Assembly: GCF_030463565.1 (NCBI RefSeq)
Contig: NC_134646.1
Span: 13,668,001-13,732,000, forward strand
Reading direction: 5' to 3'
DNA from: Pelecanus crispus
Lineage: Eukaryota > Chordata > Aves > Pelecaniformes > Pelecanidae
DNA: 64,000 bases
This document shows positions 11,747-26,700 of the stretch, piece by piece. The notes beneath the pieces were generated by a model that was not told the origin of the DNA, made no database searches, and saw nothing but the letters and a program-made list of their open reading frames with translations. Both the position numbers and the translations under genes were made by a program. How positions within the stretch are numbered: position 1 is the first letter of the stretch; each line of letters begins with the position of its first letter.

Positions 11747-14700
11747 CTGCAAAGATAAAACCATACACATGTGAAATTTTGGTGGGGATGGAGGAGGCAG
11801 AAGCAGCCAGGAAAATTATCTTAGCTGCTATACAGCCTACTTGCACATACGGTTCACAGCAGTCGCATATACCAGGTGTATATACCATTTAAATGTCTGA
11901 TTCAATTTTTTTTTTCTTTTTAACTATGTTTTTTTTGTCTCTGATCCAAGGCTAAGCATATACAATAATAATGGAAGGGTATGGAAGTATAAACTTGTTC
12001 AATAAAGGTCTGCATGCATTTAAAGGCTGTCTTAAAGCATGACTACTTTGCACAACTGCTTAGTTTTAACAAATTGCAATGTTGAAAGTCTGAAAGAGTT
12101 CAAACAGGTTAATTCAGCCATGCTGAGAGCTGCCTAAGCAAAAAAGAAAAAAAAAAAAAAAAAGAAATAAAAGGAAACAATGATTACAAAGCTTCACAGG
12201 TCTAAGAATGTCACACATTCAAAGCAACTTCACGCTGTATTTTTGTCAGTCTGGACACTTATTTCCTTCTGGTGTTTTTAGTGGTTTTCTTTTTAGGGTA
12301 ATGATTCATAAATGGCAGAGTTAATTTACATATAGAGTAGTAAAAGAGCATTCTCTTACCACTCCTTTCACTTGTCACTTGTTTTTAGTAACCCATTTTA
12401 AACAAGCAGGAGTTGTTTTAAGAGAAAGTTCCGATTTTCCTTGTCTAGCACGACATGTCGGCATTTATACCAGTGTAAAGCGAGGAGGGTAAAACAGTGC
12501 AACTCACAGAAGATATGAAGCAAAACTACTTTCCTGCCTTGCTGTCTAAGGCAGACTCTACCGTCTTTTGCTCTTCTCTCTGGAGGTCACCAGTTCAGTG
12601 CAAAGCCAGGTTGCCCTTAGACTATAAACTGATGGGGTCAGAGAGGCTGAGAGTCAACAGGGATTGCATTTTCCTCCCGCCTCCCTCCCCTACCTGCAGT
12701 AGGGACTTCAGAGCTGGGCTGAGCATGGCCGGGGTGAAGGGCAGGAGGAAAGCCAGCAGCAGGAAGCCAGCAGGGCTTCGCCCCTGCCTTCCCAGCCCTT
12801 CCAGGTTTGAGGCTGAGCAAAAGAAGAAGAAATAAAACAGACTTTCTGTCAAGCTGAGCTATGGTGTAACAGCTCTTGGAAAAGGGCACGGCAGCAGAGG
12901 GAAAGCCTGGGCATTTTGAGAGCTGGCTGTGATTTTAATATCTTGTTTGACAAACTGGGCAGAGCCACCTGCAGCAAGACCTTGCCCTCGCTGTGGTGCA
13001 AGGAGGCTGCCACTCTTCCATTTCCAAGGCACAGTTTTGCTCTCTGCTGGGATGAAGCCATGGAGGAGCAATCAGACAAGTTGGGGGGGCTGGGGTGCTT
13101 GCTTGGTTTTTTTGGTTGCAATATGCTCAGGATAAGACAGTGTAAGGAGTGTTTCCCCCCAAAAAATGTTCTAACCTGTCTCTGGTCAGTATCTCTATAT
13201 TGCCTGCTTTGAGCAGTACCTGGAGTTACAGGACTAGCTTCACGTTTGTAACAAGACAACTTAACATATCATGACAGCAAAGATGACTTTCCCACCACCA
13301 CCATTTTAAACCCTAATTTTCCCTTTCAAGAGAGAATTCACTGTAAATAGGTTCTAGGGGACAACCTTTATTAAAAACCCAGACCTGGTATCTATATAAG
13401 CATCATAAAAAGCTTGGGCAAGGAAAGCAAGCAGTAATTTACTGCAAATGTATAAGACTGGACATGAAATCTGTGACAGCAAAATGCTGAGATGATTTCA
13501 TGCAGATCCCAACATCACAAACTCAACAAAGAGAAGCAAGCTGAGCATGTAACTCTATGTCCTGAGTGAGCAAGTGTTATCCTCTGGTGTTTGTAAATAA
13601 CCCTGAAAGAGACATTTTGTTACATAAAGAGATCTCTTTTCCAGCATGGGCTCAGGCTATGAAGAAAGCAGCTTTTAAGCTCCTCACAATTCAATCCAGT
13701 GTAAAGAAATAGATGTTTTAAATATGAGTCTCAGGTTGGGTTTTCAACTGAGGAAGCCCAAATGGAAGTGTTCTGGTGCTGGTGCCGCATGCTTTTACAC
13801 ACTGATCTGCTTTGTAGGATTTGCTAGGCTTGACTTTTTTCATTTTCACATTAGTTCTACAAAAAGCAAGAAAGCGGAGGTCAAATGAAGCCTCTACTAG
13901 CTGAAAATTATTTGTCCCAGCACCACATCTGGTGCTACAGCAAAATTTCTTTGGAAGAGGAGAGAACAAAATGTTATTCTCACTGCAAAATACCACCCAG
14001 ACCCTATTAACCCCACAAACTGTGGAGTTACCTTTTGTTCAATACAGTAATTTGGTAAGGAGAATGGGCAACGTAAATGTCATTAAGGACAGTCAAAACA
14101 CGCAGAACAAAGATGTTCAGCCTTGGAGAGGATTTCTTGGGTAATCTATTCAAGGGCTCCGCTACTATAACCAGCCTAGGACCCCTTTCACAAATGTACT
14201 CGTCTTCAGGCTGGGTCTTTTATCCCACTACTCATTCTGGCTGTTCAACATCCCTCTCCTCTGATCCTTACAAAACCTATTCTGAATATGCAGTCTAATC
14301 TCACGTGGGGCTGGTCTGTACCCATGTGTTTTTGCACTAGTGCCATCCCTTACGTAAATAGCACATGTTCCACGTAGGGTTTATGAGCAGCAGTCTTCTC
14401 TCATCTCCGAAGCACGTCTGGGTAGCTGAACAAGTCAAGTTCCCCAACAAGTGACTTTGCAAATGGATAAAGAGAGCCCCACACCACCCTGTTTCATGCG
14501 CTGGGGTGCGCAGATGAAGCAGCCTAGGAATAGTCTTGTTAGCACGATGCTGTGTTCAGACTAACAGGCTCTGACTCTCCCTGTGGTACTACACGAAATG
14601 CTTGGTTGAAGGCTAAGTAGACTGGCTCTATCACATTCTCCTTTATCTAGAAATGAGTTATCTTGTCAAAGAAAGTTGCCCAGTTAATCTGGCAAAAATC

Positions 14701-17700
14701 TACCTCTTAAATGACAATCACATTTTTTTCATGTTGTCCATTTATCTCTTGTCTGGAATTACTCTTTCATGCCTTTGTACACCTAATGCATATTGTCTCA
14801 AGGTTAGAATATCAAGCTTGCAGCTGCCCAATGACTTTACTTTTCTACATCTCACAGAGGTACCTTAAGTGAATTTATCCTCATTCAATGCCTTTGAAAA
14901 ATGCTCTCACACTATACAATGGAGCTCCCTTAACACTCACAAAATAATGCCAGTTTAGTGACTCCACACAGAAGGTTTATTGCTTCTTCTGAGGAAGAAA
15001 AAAAAACCCAAACCTTTTTATTTAATAAGTAAATCTCCACTCTGCTCTACCACAAAACTGTCAGCATCAGTTTTCCGTCATTACCCTTGTTATTTTGGGA
15101 ATAATAATTACAAAGTAACCAAGCTGTTTCACCCACTGACTGATGTCTGCTGCTTTCCCCTCCGAGACAGTCCATCCACAGGTGTTACACAGGCACCAGA
15201 CCTTCTTTCTAGCAGTAGAATTTTGTGTTATCTGAAAAGCTAGAAGATTCACCTTCATTGTCACAGCTGGCAGAAAAAGCTTCACATCTAGCCAGTCTAC
15301 CTTAAAGAAAATATTTTTTCTCTCACCCAAGTAATGTAGTTCAACACTGGCATCCTGTGGCCAGAGATTCAAGTAACTGTATTCCAAAACCTCTGAGACT
15401 TCACAGAAAATGCCAAAAATCTCCTGGGTTTGATAAGGGAAAATTTCCTAGTCCCTAAATGTCAAGGCTGAGAAATAATAAACAGACAAAAACTCAACTA
15501 TTTAATAGAATGTCCTTTTGCATACAGCTGTTTTCATTTGCACTGGAGCTTTTTACCCATTCCCAGGACACTGCAAGTAATTTACAACTTTATGGATATA
15601 AAATTAAGACGACTAGAGCGTGCTAGCCTTAAACTAACACCTTTTTCTGTAAATACTTTCTGGCCTATTGTCTATGGACTTCCCAGCATGAATTGAGAGG
15701 GAAATTCATAGATCCTACAACAGATAGGATGTAACTATATAACCTATATTTATAAAGGGAAAATACATATAAAAGGTTATACTATAGTAACATACATATA
15801 AAACCCCCATTATTTTATTGTGAGCAGCTTACTTTAAATCATCCCTTAAGACTGAAGCACAGAAGACATTGTGCATTTTTGATTCAGCACCTATACAAAT
15901 AAACTATTTTCAGCTGAAAACTTTCATGGGTTGAGTTTTTCTTTTGCAGCAGAAGAGATTTTTCTTTCAGCTTTGTTTAATAAATTATCCATCATTCCTC
16001 AAATATTTTGCCTATATTCTTGTTTCATGTTTTGAAAATTACCTCCATTTTGGAAACTTCCTATTGTGCTCAGTAACAAAAGAGAGAAGAATGGGGAGCT
16101 GTAATAAATGATACTGACTTCTTTCTAATTGAAATTCTCCAACCAACCCTTCTCCAACCTATCAGAACTCCCACAAATGCTTTCAAAAACTTTCAGAAAT
16201 GGTATAAAAAGATTCTCAGTGTATTTCAGGTGTGAAATACTACAGCCAAGCCACTCGGAAGCAATTTTTCATGAAGCACAGAAACAATTTCCACAGAGGT
16301 GTGTTAGGCACGGTATGTTTTGCTATCGCTTTGTTGGGAGCCACCACTGAGGACAATATCCCCACACCAAGCCTGACAGAACCTGTCCCATTCCAAATAC
16401 TGCACAGATGCGTGGCCTCGGCAGGGAGCACTGAGCCCATCCTGTCATCACAACTGTGAAGTTTAAGTTTCCAAATGGATTCTCCTAGGAGTGAAATACT
16501 TTCTCTGTTAGCGTAGGCCAACAGCCAGGGGAGGGAGATGGACGATTTAAAAGGAATCAGATGTTTGTAGGGGAGGGAGGGGAGAAGGGGGCGGGGGAGA
16601 GGCATCCAGTCATTTAAAGTCAATCACTAGCTGAAGAACAGGCTTGCTGTAAACTTACCTGGTTAGTTAACAGACATTGCTTGTAACTGGCAGAGCAATG
16701 CTATAGCACCCACTGAAAAGAAACTTGCATTGTCATCCCCAGCTCAGAGCAGCTGAGAGGACTGATCAGAAGGATTTCACAGCAAGGGGAGCTCTGAGAA
16801 ATTCCCAGAGTCAGCACAAAGGAGAGGAATCCCACCAGGACTTACCTAGGAGCTTTCTGAACCACTTTGGCTTCTTGTCCCATACAATAAAGAGGTAGTA
16901 GGCAGGAACTCCAGTCAGGGTTATTGCAAATCCAATCCCTGTATTCACTGGATCAGAGTAAAGTGACAGTGCAACCATGAAGAGGCAGGTGAAGGAAAAC
17001 AACGCTGGAATGAATAGAGGTACCTGAAACATAACCACACAAAGAACCATTACTTTACATTGACCTTGTTATTGAATGACTATGGCATTTAATGTTCCAT
17101 GAAACATAAATTGGATAAAACCCAGCAATACAGCACAGTTCTGGAGAAATACGGGTATCTACAACATGCACACAAAATGTCAGTGATTGCATGAACTAAG
17201 CTACACAGAGTGCTATGCAGTAAGTGCCATAGAAGTCTTTTAATTACACACTAAAACACTACAGTGTTTTAGGTCCCTTAAAACATGAGGGCTGTAAATA
17301 AGTTACATTGTGAAAGTCCTTTCTCTAATCCTCCAGTAGATAAGTAAGCAGCACTAACTGCAGTAAAGATTTCCTCTTTGATAATCACCTATTAGAAAAC
17401 ATTTTAAAACACAACAAGGAGCTCAAGTCACCTTTTAAAACTATTAAGAACATATTGATTTTCTTCCTAAGGTAAAAATTAAAATCTGGCAGGAAGAGAG
17501 CAAATTAAACACCAATTTGACTGGTGATAAAGATACTTGATAGCATTATGCAACTGATAGCTACTGAAAAAGCACTTTCTGACTGTATGACTGATAGCAT
17601 TATCAGTGTCACTGTTGAAAGTACAAAAAAATAACGATATCAACTTAATTCCCTCAATTTTCAAGAACACCACTACAATCAGTATGTTAGCACATCTCTG

Positions 17701-20700
17701 AAGGAAATGCCTACAGGCATGGCTTGTGAGATGTTCGGTGTAACAGAGAATTGGAGAATTCCTTGGAGATTATTCTCCTCCTTTCATGCCTTGAAGCATT
17801 ACTGTTCCATTTTTGCGTACTGTCAAAGCATTTTTTTTTTTTTTAATCAAAGCAAAATAGATTGTGCTGTTCACCTTCTTATTTACAGATATACCTACAA
17901 GAATGCAACAGCACACATTCTTAGTTCTTCACAAAATAGGCTTCTTGGCAATATATAAATAGGGATAGATTCCTCCATTTTTTTCATGGTGGACATTATC
18001 TTTCTGGATACACAATGGGACAACTTACTTTGTAAGATGTTACTTAAAATAAGCAAGAAGAGTGGCAGAACCAAGGCCAAAACAGCTATTGTTCGATGGG
18101 ACAGACTATTAGCATTTTCTATCTGGGTTCACAATAACTGTGTCTGCAAATCCACTGCAAGTCCCAAATATCATAATAATAGCACTACTAACTTACTTGC
18201 ACATCAAATTGGCATATTCGATATTGGATAGGTAATGAAATAGATGTTTAATACTAATGCTTATGCCTGACATGAATTCTGGTGTAAAATTACCCAGGCC
18301 TTTATCAAAGGAGACATTAAGTAGAGGACTGGCTGAAAATCAAGTTCGCACATGTATCCCCAATATTTGCAGTATGAACCCTATGTCACTACACGGCACT
18401 AGAGGTATTTTCACACAGCTTACATGACACTGCCTCAACGTGACGGACAGGCAAAACTGAGTAAACACCTTCACTTTGGCACAGCAGCTCCAGTCGCTGC
18501 CCCCCAAGCACCAGGGAATAGGCAAGAATTATCTTTCAGCAGGGAACGCAGCTGGGGTAGCGCTGGGGAGCTTGGAGGAAAACACTTGGAGACCCTTCAG
18601 TGCAAAAGATTATTTTCTATTAACTCTGTTTTTCTCAAAAAAGAGGTTAGCTTTCAACATCAGAAAATGCTCCTTTACTGTCTGGCTACACAGTAGATAG
18701 GAGGCAGAAGGATTAATGTAAAACAGTAGAGAGCGGAGGTTACCTTGAAAGGACGAGGCATATCAGGATGTTTATATCTGAGATAAATCAACCCAGCAAC
18801 TACTAGTCCAATAAAAAGCCACCTGGCAAAACTGAGGAAATTCAGAAGGCTGTAGAGATCCCCGCTGAATAACATTATCATTGTGAGAGGATGCTGCAAA
18901 AGAAATTCAGAGCATAAGAGGGGTTTAGTGGATTGATCTCTATTATTTTACAGCAGCGATGTCAAATTTTTCCACAGGGACAAGCAGCACAGCCTTTTGC
19001 AGAGACACCTGAGGGCCACAGACTTTGGTTCTGCCTTTCTCATGCCAATCAGGTGTGTGATCGATACCTAGCTGTCCCCCGAGACCACGTTCGATCAATA
19101 CATATCTGTCCCCTGTGACCCAGCCAAATCCACAGGCACACAACACACTGCATCACCAAAATGCTTGAGCGTCCTGGGCATCATTCTCACGGGACCTGAC
19201 AAATATATTAGCCCACTGCAGTATTATTCACTCATCACTGACGCAAATAGTAAGAACAGTTAAATTCTGGTCACATCTGATCATATGGAAAGCGGAGGTT
19301 TCTAGGTGTCTCGCAGAAGGAAAAAGTCTTATAGTCCCCCAGGCTGCAGCAGGGGAACCCAGCAAAGAGGGCATGGTAAGGCATAGCTACACACCACAGG
19401 ATGCCAGCTGGGCACACCAGGTTGCCACCGGCTTGTGCTTGCAGTATGCCGTTCAGGCTTGCAGGGTGCAGACTGACTGCACATCAGAAATGCAAATATT
19501 TCTAAGCAGAGAGAAGCATTTAGCTGTCACTCAGGTGGCTACTGAACAGCAAGAAGGAGAGGGGACAAATAAATTTCCTCATTAAAAAGCTGTTCTGAGA
19601 TACAAGGCTTCTGTGAGGCAGGCAAAAGCTTGTGTATAAACTAGAGTGTTGTGCCTTGGGTTAGATGGTTAGTGTAGGCTGCAGGGATCTATTTCAGGAG
19701 AATCTGAACAAAAGCAGAATATCTGTAGCTTGGATCAACTCTGCAGGGTAGTCTGCGCTTCCTGCATGAGACACCTTATGCCTGCAATGACAGAGTCCTT
19801 GCATTTGGGGATGAAGGAATGGGTCAACTTCACTGTAGCCCTTACTGTTCAGCAAGCGGGAAGATCCTGGCAGCGGCAGCCTCTCTAGGTTTATAACGAG
19901 GCAACAGGTGAAATCAACTGCAGATGCAGTAAAACACTGGGCTAAATCTTTAAGTGATGAAAACTAACTTGCATTAGTTATCTAGACTCACAGCCTCTCC
20001 CCCTCTCTCTCTTTATTTATTTTTTTTTTAAAAAAAAAAAAAAAGCAGAGAAGACAGCATGGATTTGAACCAGAAGGATCAATATTTCAAATACGGGTCT
20101 CTGGCTTCCAACCTCTAATGACTTACAAAGTGCTTGGTTCTTTACACACAGATATTAAGCAAACTCCTTCTCTGTAAAGGTCAAAGAAAATTTTACCACT
20201 GAATAGTATTGGGCAAGACTTCTTCTATACAGACACAACCCCTAAAAGTTTAAAATCTCAGTTATAAGCATGATAACACAAGAAAGGGCCATGGGCAGTG
20301 AAGGAGAGCTATGAAGAAAAAAAAAAAATAAAGCAGGGTTACAATCAGATTGCATGATTTCTTGGAGGTGCTACACACACATCTATCTAATAGCAGGACA
20401 TACATACATAAACATATTTCTTAATTCCTAAAAATGCCTCAAACACTACAACATGCTTGTTTTCTCAGTTTCTCCTCAAGAGCTCTTTCCTTTCTTACAG
20501 TGTGTAGACCTTGGCAGGAGAAATAAAATAGGAAAATGCTAAAATGCAAATTATTGATGCAGTATATATCCTGCAACTACTCTTGTTACAATAAGGTAAG
20601 AGAAACAATTACAATCTCTGAAGGAAAGCTGTCTTCATATGAGAATCTGACTTTTTCAAAGGAAATCAATGCACTGGTATAACAGGGCCAGATGCAATAG

Positions 20701-23700
20701 CAGGAAATGTCTTTTAGAAAAAAAAAGAAAAATTAGTACATTTTGTGCATTTCATTCCATAGAAAACAGTCAATACAATTTACCCAAAAGGTATGACTAC
20801 TTCAGCCCAAAGAAATCAAATGCAAAGTAAATGCTTATGTAAAATGAATTCCATTACAACTTTTCACCTAATCACATTGGCTAATTTTCAAAATTTGGAT
20901 GCCTACAGTTGTATGTGCACATATAAAATTCAACATTTCAGCTTGCTCTTCAGAAGTGACCTTATAGGTATCTATAGCAAAAACTGATTTAAATTCTAGT
21001 ACAAGCATCTGATCTTACTAGCGTACACTCATAGATGCACACATGTCTCCTGCTGCGGCTAGAGCTCCCCACAGATGCAGAGGTCTGTCCAGATACATTA
21101 CAGTCATTGGTCCCAAAAGAGGTGCTGAACACCCATGGTTATGAAGACTGCGAGTTAAGTGGAAATCTTCTTGGCACTTTGCAAACTGAGGTTTGAGGTC
21201 GGTGTTTTGACATTTTGTCCTAACATTTTACCATACAAATTAGTCTGCAATGCAAACACATGGTCAACATTCAGCTCTGCCGCTATTTTAGAAGTCAGTA
21301 ATAGGATTTCCACTATAATACTGGCGTTTTTCCTTAGACAATTCACAGGCTATTGCCCAGGCACACGTTCTCTCATTTTTTAATCACCGCTACACTGCAC
21401 GGCTGAGGGTTCCCCTTCCATTATCTTAGTGCATAATTGTTTGTGTTTTTCACTATAAGGTGGTATAATGAGCCTTTAGGGTGCTCCCAGATGCTGGTGT
21501 TTAGCTGCACTTTCAGTTAAATGAATCCCTTTTTTGTTTGTTTGTTTGTTTGACTGGAATTTGTTTCTCTGAAAGGGAACTAGCTCATCACTAGCAGGTC
21601 CTTAGAAATAAAGGGCGATAAGATATGAATTAGGTTGCAGCAATATGCAGTCAAGTGCTCCCTACAAGACAGCAAGGAGATGATAGAATAAGAACAACTC
21701 CCAAATCTCATTCCTCTCTTTACTGTCCTCGGCCCTGCCCAAAGCCCATGTACACATTAATAAATGAGACTCAAGCAGTGCCCAAATTCTGTTCGAATCC
21801 TCCAGAGCAAGCCTGTAATACGAATTCTTGTGCAGGAACATTTGTTTGTATGATTTACCAAAACAATGACAGCTGGCAGAGGAGTGTGCTTGCGGACATG
21901 AATCATGGAGAGAATTTCCGGAAGGTGACCCTCGCGGGATGCAACGAAGAACATCCTGGTGGGAAATAAATGTGGACAGACTTTAAATATGCTCATTACT
22001 GTGACTAGGCAAAGCAGCTCATGAAAGTCACAGAGCACAGCGGCACTTCTTAGGCTTGTTTGAGGTATTCTGAATGAAAAGACTAGCAGGAGAAGCCCAT
22101 ACGCAGAAATCAAAGTCATCTCTGAACGTGTCCCCTCCTTACCTTACACTATGATCGCTGTTTGGAATTAGTTAATATTTTCCCTCCAATTTCCCTCCTC
22201 ACATGAAACAAAGCAGCCATTAATTAAGTGCGATGCTCAGAGGCATACATTTCCAAACCATTCAAAGGGTTTTAACAATAAGATAGTAAATTCAATGGGA
22301 ACAAAGTGAGAAAAAGCCCCACACCTGGTAAATATTATAGCAATTTTTCACTTCCCGCTAAAGGAACAAACCCTACTCTCCTTTCCCCTTGCGTCCTCAC
22401 TTTTAGTGTATAGCCCATGTGCTTCACCTCCAGTAATATTAGCAATGCTCACCTGGAGACTGCAAAAATGCCACCATTCATAGATCCAAAGCAGGAGAGA
22501 GCAACAAATACTGGTACAGCTAAAGAAAAGTTTCCCATTAGTCGTTCGGCAAAGGTCTGTTAGGGGAGAGAGAAACATACATTGATTTTTCCATAAAATA
22601 TGAAAGTAATTTTACTCTATTAACAAATTATTACTAAGTGTGGTAAGTTTTATTTCTACCCCTTTTTCTGCATCCCTCACTGAAAGTTGTGCTGTGCATT
22701 TGTTACCTCTTATTTTGTGACACCAAGGCTACAGCAGATGAGGTCTCCCACCCTTACTCCTGACTGTGCATGGAAGATCACCAGTTGAGGCAATACTGTG
22801 GAGGTGGAATCAGGCCCTGATTGACGTTAGTTTAGACCATATGACTCCAGAAAAGAAGACCCAGTCTGAATGGATCAAGGTCTGATCTGCATACCTAACT
22901 TTTTTTTTTTTTTCTACAGCCTTCATTTTACTTAGCTGATACTACCCAATGGTATAGTCCATCCATTCACACTTTATTGTTCCAGGTTACCAGAAGAGCC
23001 TTAACTGGAGTTTTGGGCACCACAGGAGACAGGCACAATTTTCTTCAGGTTTGCAAAATGTTTTGTTTCTAAATCTCCCATGAGCTACAGAATTTGGTTA
23101 TTTTTTAAATGCCACATCAATTGTAATAGCTACAGGCAGCGTCACTACTGGAAAGTAAATGGAAATTTTCATTTCCTTATTGCGAGTCAGATACCATAAA
23201 TAGAAAAATCAGTGTCATCACCACAATTCAGCAAGAACAATCAAAGCAGTATTTCCAAGCCAGGTTGCCTTGTAACTCCTTCCCAAATGAACTCCAGTAT
23301 TCACAGCAACGCCCTTCCTAAGTGCTCAGGACACATGTTGTGCAGAGACAGCATTACCGCTTCTTGCTACAAAAAATAGTTCAGAGATCCCACTTCCACA
23401 AATATCTGTGTTTCCTACTTCCCAGGAGTTCGGCCTACAATTTAGCAAAGAATTTTTCAAGCATGTACTTGGCTATAAAATTTAAGTCCTATTGACTTTG
23501 TTATATCAGGTCAATAAATACGGTCTAACATTGCATTACAAATGCTATCGATGGCCTTAAGTGCAATCCCACTCATCAGTCAAAAATCAGACTAAGTTCA
23601 CCGGGATGCTAATATGTGGTGTAAAAGAGGAGCCATAGAAAAGCTTGACTGGATGTGTCCCCCCGATTCTTTCCCCTGGAAATAAGAAAATATCAACAAA

Positions 23701-26700
23701 CACAACTGCAGCAGGGATATAGCTTTGTATTTTTCTTCTGTAACTTACCACTGCTACAGCTTTTGAAAGCAGCAATTCCCCAGCACTGATTGTAGTGAAA
23801 TAAGCCACGTTTGTTAACACATAGCCAACTGTGACGATAATCATTGAAATGCATATTGCGAGGGGTATGTTTCTGAAATACACAAGGTAGCTCATTATTT
23901 TGCAATCTGGTTGCTATTCCCTGAACATGAAACAAATAACATGAGAAGAAGCCACTAATGATGGTGAATGCACATTTGGTGATCCTGAAATATCATAATT
24001 AGAAACTACCAGTAAAAAATAACACATCTAAACAAAACCATCTAGACAAAGGAAAGAGCTTTATAATGAAGAGGTGAGAAACCATTTGAGGGAGGAGTCC
24101 TTTGGGGATGCCAAGAAGTTGTGACCCCCATGCTTCCCATGTGAGAAGTGTGGGCCATTTGAGCTGCCTACCCATATTGACTTTAAAGCTGAGCCCAATA
24201 GGAAGGCGGCAGGTATGAGTGCTTGAACCAGCAATAAGGCAGGTGACAGATGCAGGTGATTCAACTCTCTGCCTGCCAGGAGAGCAATCACAGTGGCATC
24301 TCCAACATACCTACTGGCACTCAATGACTGCCCACCTGGAGGCGGTTCAACATCTTCCCCTGGATGCCAAAATGTCTACCATGGGAAATTCTGCCCTCTC
24401 CTCCTCTGTGCAATTCTTCCCTCGCACACCTTACTGTATCCCAATTATCTCACTCACTATTCAGGGATACACGAGGGCAGAATATGACACAGAAATAGGT
24501 CCAGCACAAATCTGTACTCTTAGCACAGCACAAATAGTTCTGAACAGTACAAAACCCCTGACATCTTAGCTAAAAGACAGAACAATAACACACAAATAAA
24601 TAATAATGCCAAGCTTTTATACAGCATGTCCTCCCGGTCAGCAAAGCAGAAAGGCAGAATTATTTCTATTTTAAAGAACAGGAACAGCGAATTTGTCCGA
24701 AGCCACCCTGCAGGCAGATGTTCCAACTAGGAACAAAACCCAGATGCTTCAAGTGTTACTCTAGTCTCTTTCCACTTGATATCATTGCTTGATATCATTG
24801 ATACCTGTTTCACACCAAAGAGACTCAGATCTGAAACCAATACTTGGTCCTTTAATTCCAAGGCCAAGAGTTGAAATTGGAAAGATGCAGTATGTACGCT
24901 CCCTCTGAGGAGAGCTGAGAGCTCCTATGTCATGGCCGCTTCCCTCCAGCTGTCTCTATTAAGATTACCATTGAAGAGACGCAAAGGTTGCCACCTTTAG
25001 AGAACTTTGTTGTGAAGGTGTCGTGGTTTCAGCTTGGATAGAGTTAATTTTCTTCCTAGTAGCTGGCATAGTTCTGTGTTTTGGATTTAGTATGAGAATA
25101 ATGTTGATAACACACTGATGTTTTAGTTAAGTAGTGTTTATCCTAGTCAAGGACTTTTCAGCTTCCCATGCTCTGCCAGGTGCACAAGAAGCTGGGAGAG
25201 GGCACAGCCAGGCCAGCTGACCCCAACTGGCCAGAGGGCTATTCCATACCATATGATGTCATGCTCAGTATAGGAACTGGGGGAAGTTGGCCAGGGGACA
25301 GCGATCGCTGCTCGGGCACGGGCTGGGTATCAGTCAGCGGATGGTGAGCAATTGTGCATCACTTGTTTTGTATATTATTATTATTTTCCCTTCCTTTTCT
25401 GTCCTATTAAACTGTCTTTATCTCAAACCATGAATTTTACTACTTTTTTTTTTTTTTTCTGATTCTCTCCCCCATCCCACTGGGGAGGGGGAGAGTGAGC
25501 GAACAGCTGTGTGGTGTTTAGCTGCCTGCCGGGTTAAACCACAACAGAAGGTCACTCCTTCAGTTGGGAGAAAGGAGAGACAGAATGAGGAATCCTGGTG
25601 TCCCAGAAGAGACCACAAGTGTAGACCTAAAGGACTATTGCAATTACCTCAAAGGAAAAAGGTGTTTTGAAAATCAACACAAAGATTCATCATTTTCTGT
25701 GGTGTGGGTTTTTTTTTTTTTCTTTTCTCAAAGAAACACAGCTGGTTCAGAATTTAAGGATCCTCTTCATAACTGGTCCTTATTTCTCAAATAAATCCTT
25801 GATACTGCTATGCCTGTATAGAGCTGAAAAGAAGGTCTAAACTGAGACTAAATAAATAAATAAAGCGGGGGAGTATTGCTGTTGCACATCTTGCCCACCT
25901 TGGAAACCATGGTGTCAAATACTGTCACTAACCCAGAACAGAGGTAGCTAAGAGGATCATGCCGCATTGCAGCACCAAATCTGGGTAGACACAATGGCAC
26001 TGCATTAACCCACTGCTACCTCACGCACACGGTCTTAGGTGAAGAAGCTGGACTGCATGTTGATAATATGTCTGTGCAAAAAATATTTTTGAGGTCAGTT
26101 GCCGGATATTTTGCAACCAGTTCGTTTAAGCTTCTTACCTGACCTGGGTGTAAATTGAATTCAATCCACTTAGCGTCTGATTCAAGGTAGGGATATATGG
26201 TTTCAAAGCCTCTCAGAGCAGAGATTTTAATTATATCTTCTGCATCACAGATGAATGCTTCAACCACCAAGCTATTGGATAAATCAGCACTTTATTCCAA
26301 CCTTGAAGAAATGTTTCCAGCCAAAGACAGCAAATTTGTACTATTTTCCACAAATACCATTTGAATGACTGAAACCACATTGTTAAAATTAACAAATTAT
26401 CTTTGTCTACTCTAACTCTTACCAAACACCCACTTACTGTATTCACTTCTAATTTACATCCCAGTCTAATTTCCTTTAAAAATGGCAGTTCAAAACTAAG
26501 GGGAAAAAAAAGTCATGCTTCCAAACACAACCGTTTTCTTAGCACTGTGGGTCCTGCCTTATTATGCTGAAGAGCACTAACCCCCTTGGATAGTAATACC
26601 AACAACAACAACAACAAAAACCTCAGGAGAAGAATAAAATGCAAAAAAACAAGCCAGAACTAGTCAGCAAGCACTATTCATTAAAAAGCCAGCAGATCAT

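Noticed and set aside
26016..26270. 84-codon minus-strand frame that looks protein-like in composition
   Set aside because: No recognisable domain, no clear splice sites and no continuation upstream or downstream. Likely chance.
25552..26600. Internal retroviral genes next to the LTR
   Set aside because: No gag, pol or env-like frame lies on either side, and the target duplication closes directly around a single LTR.
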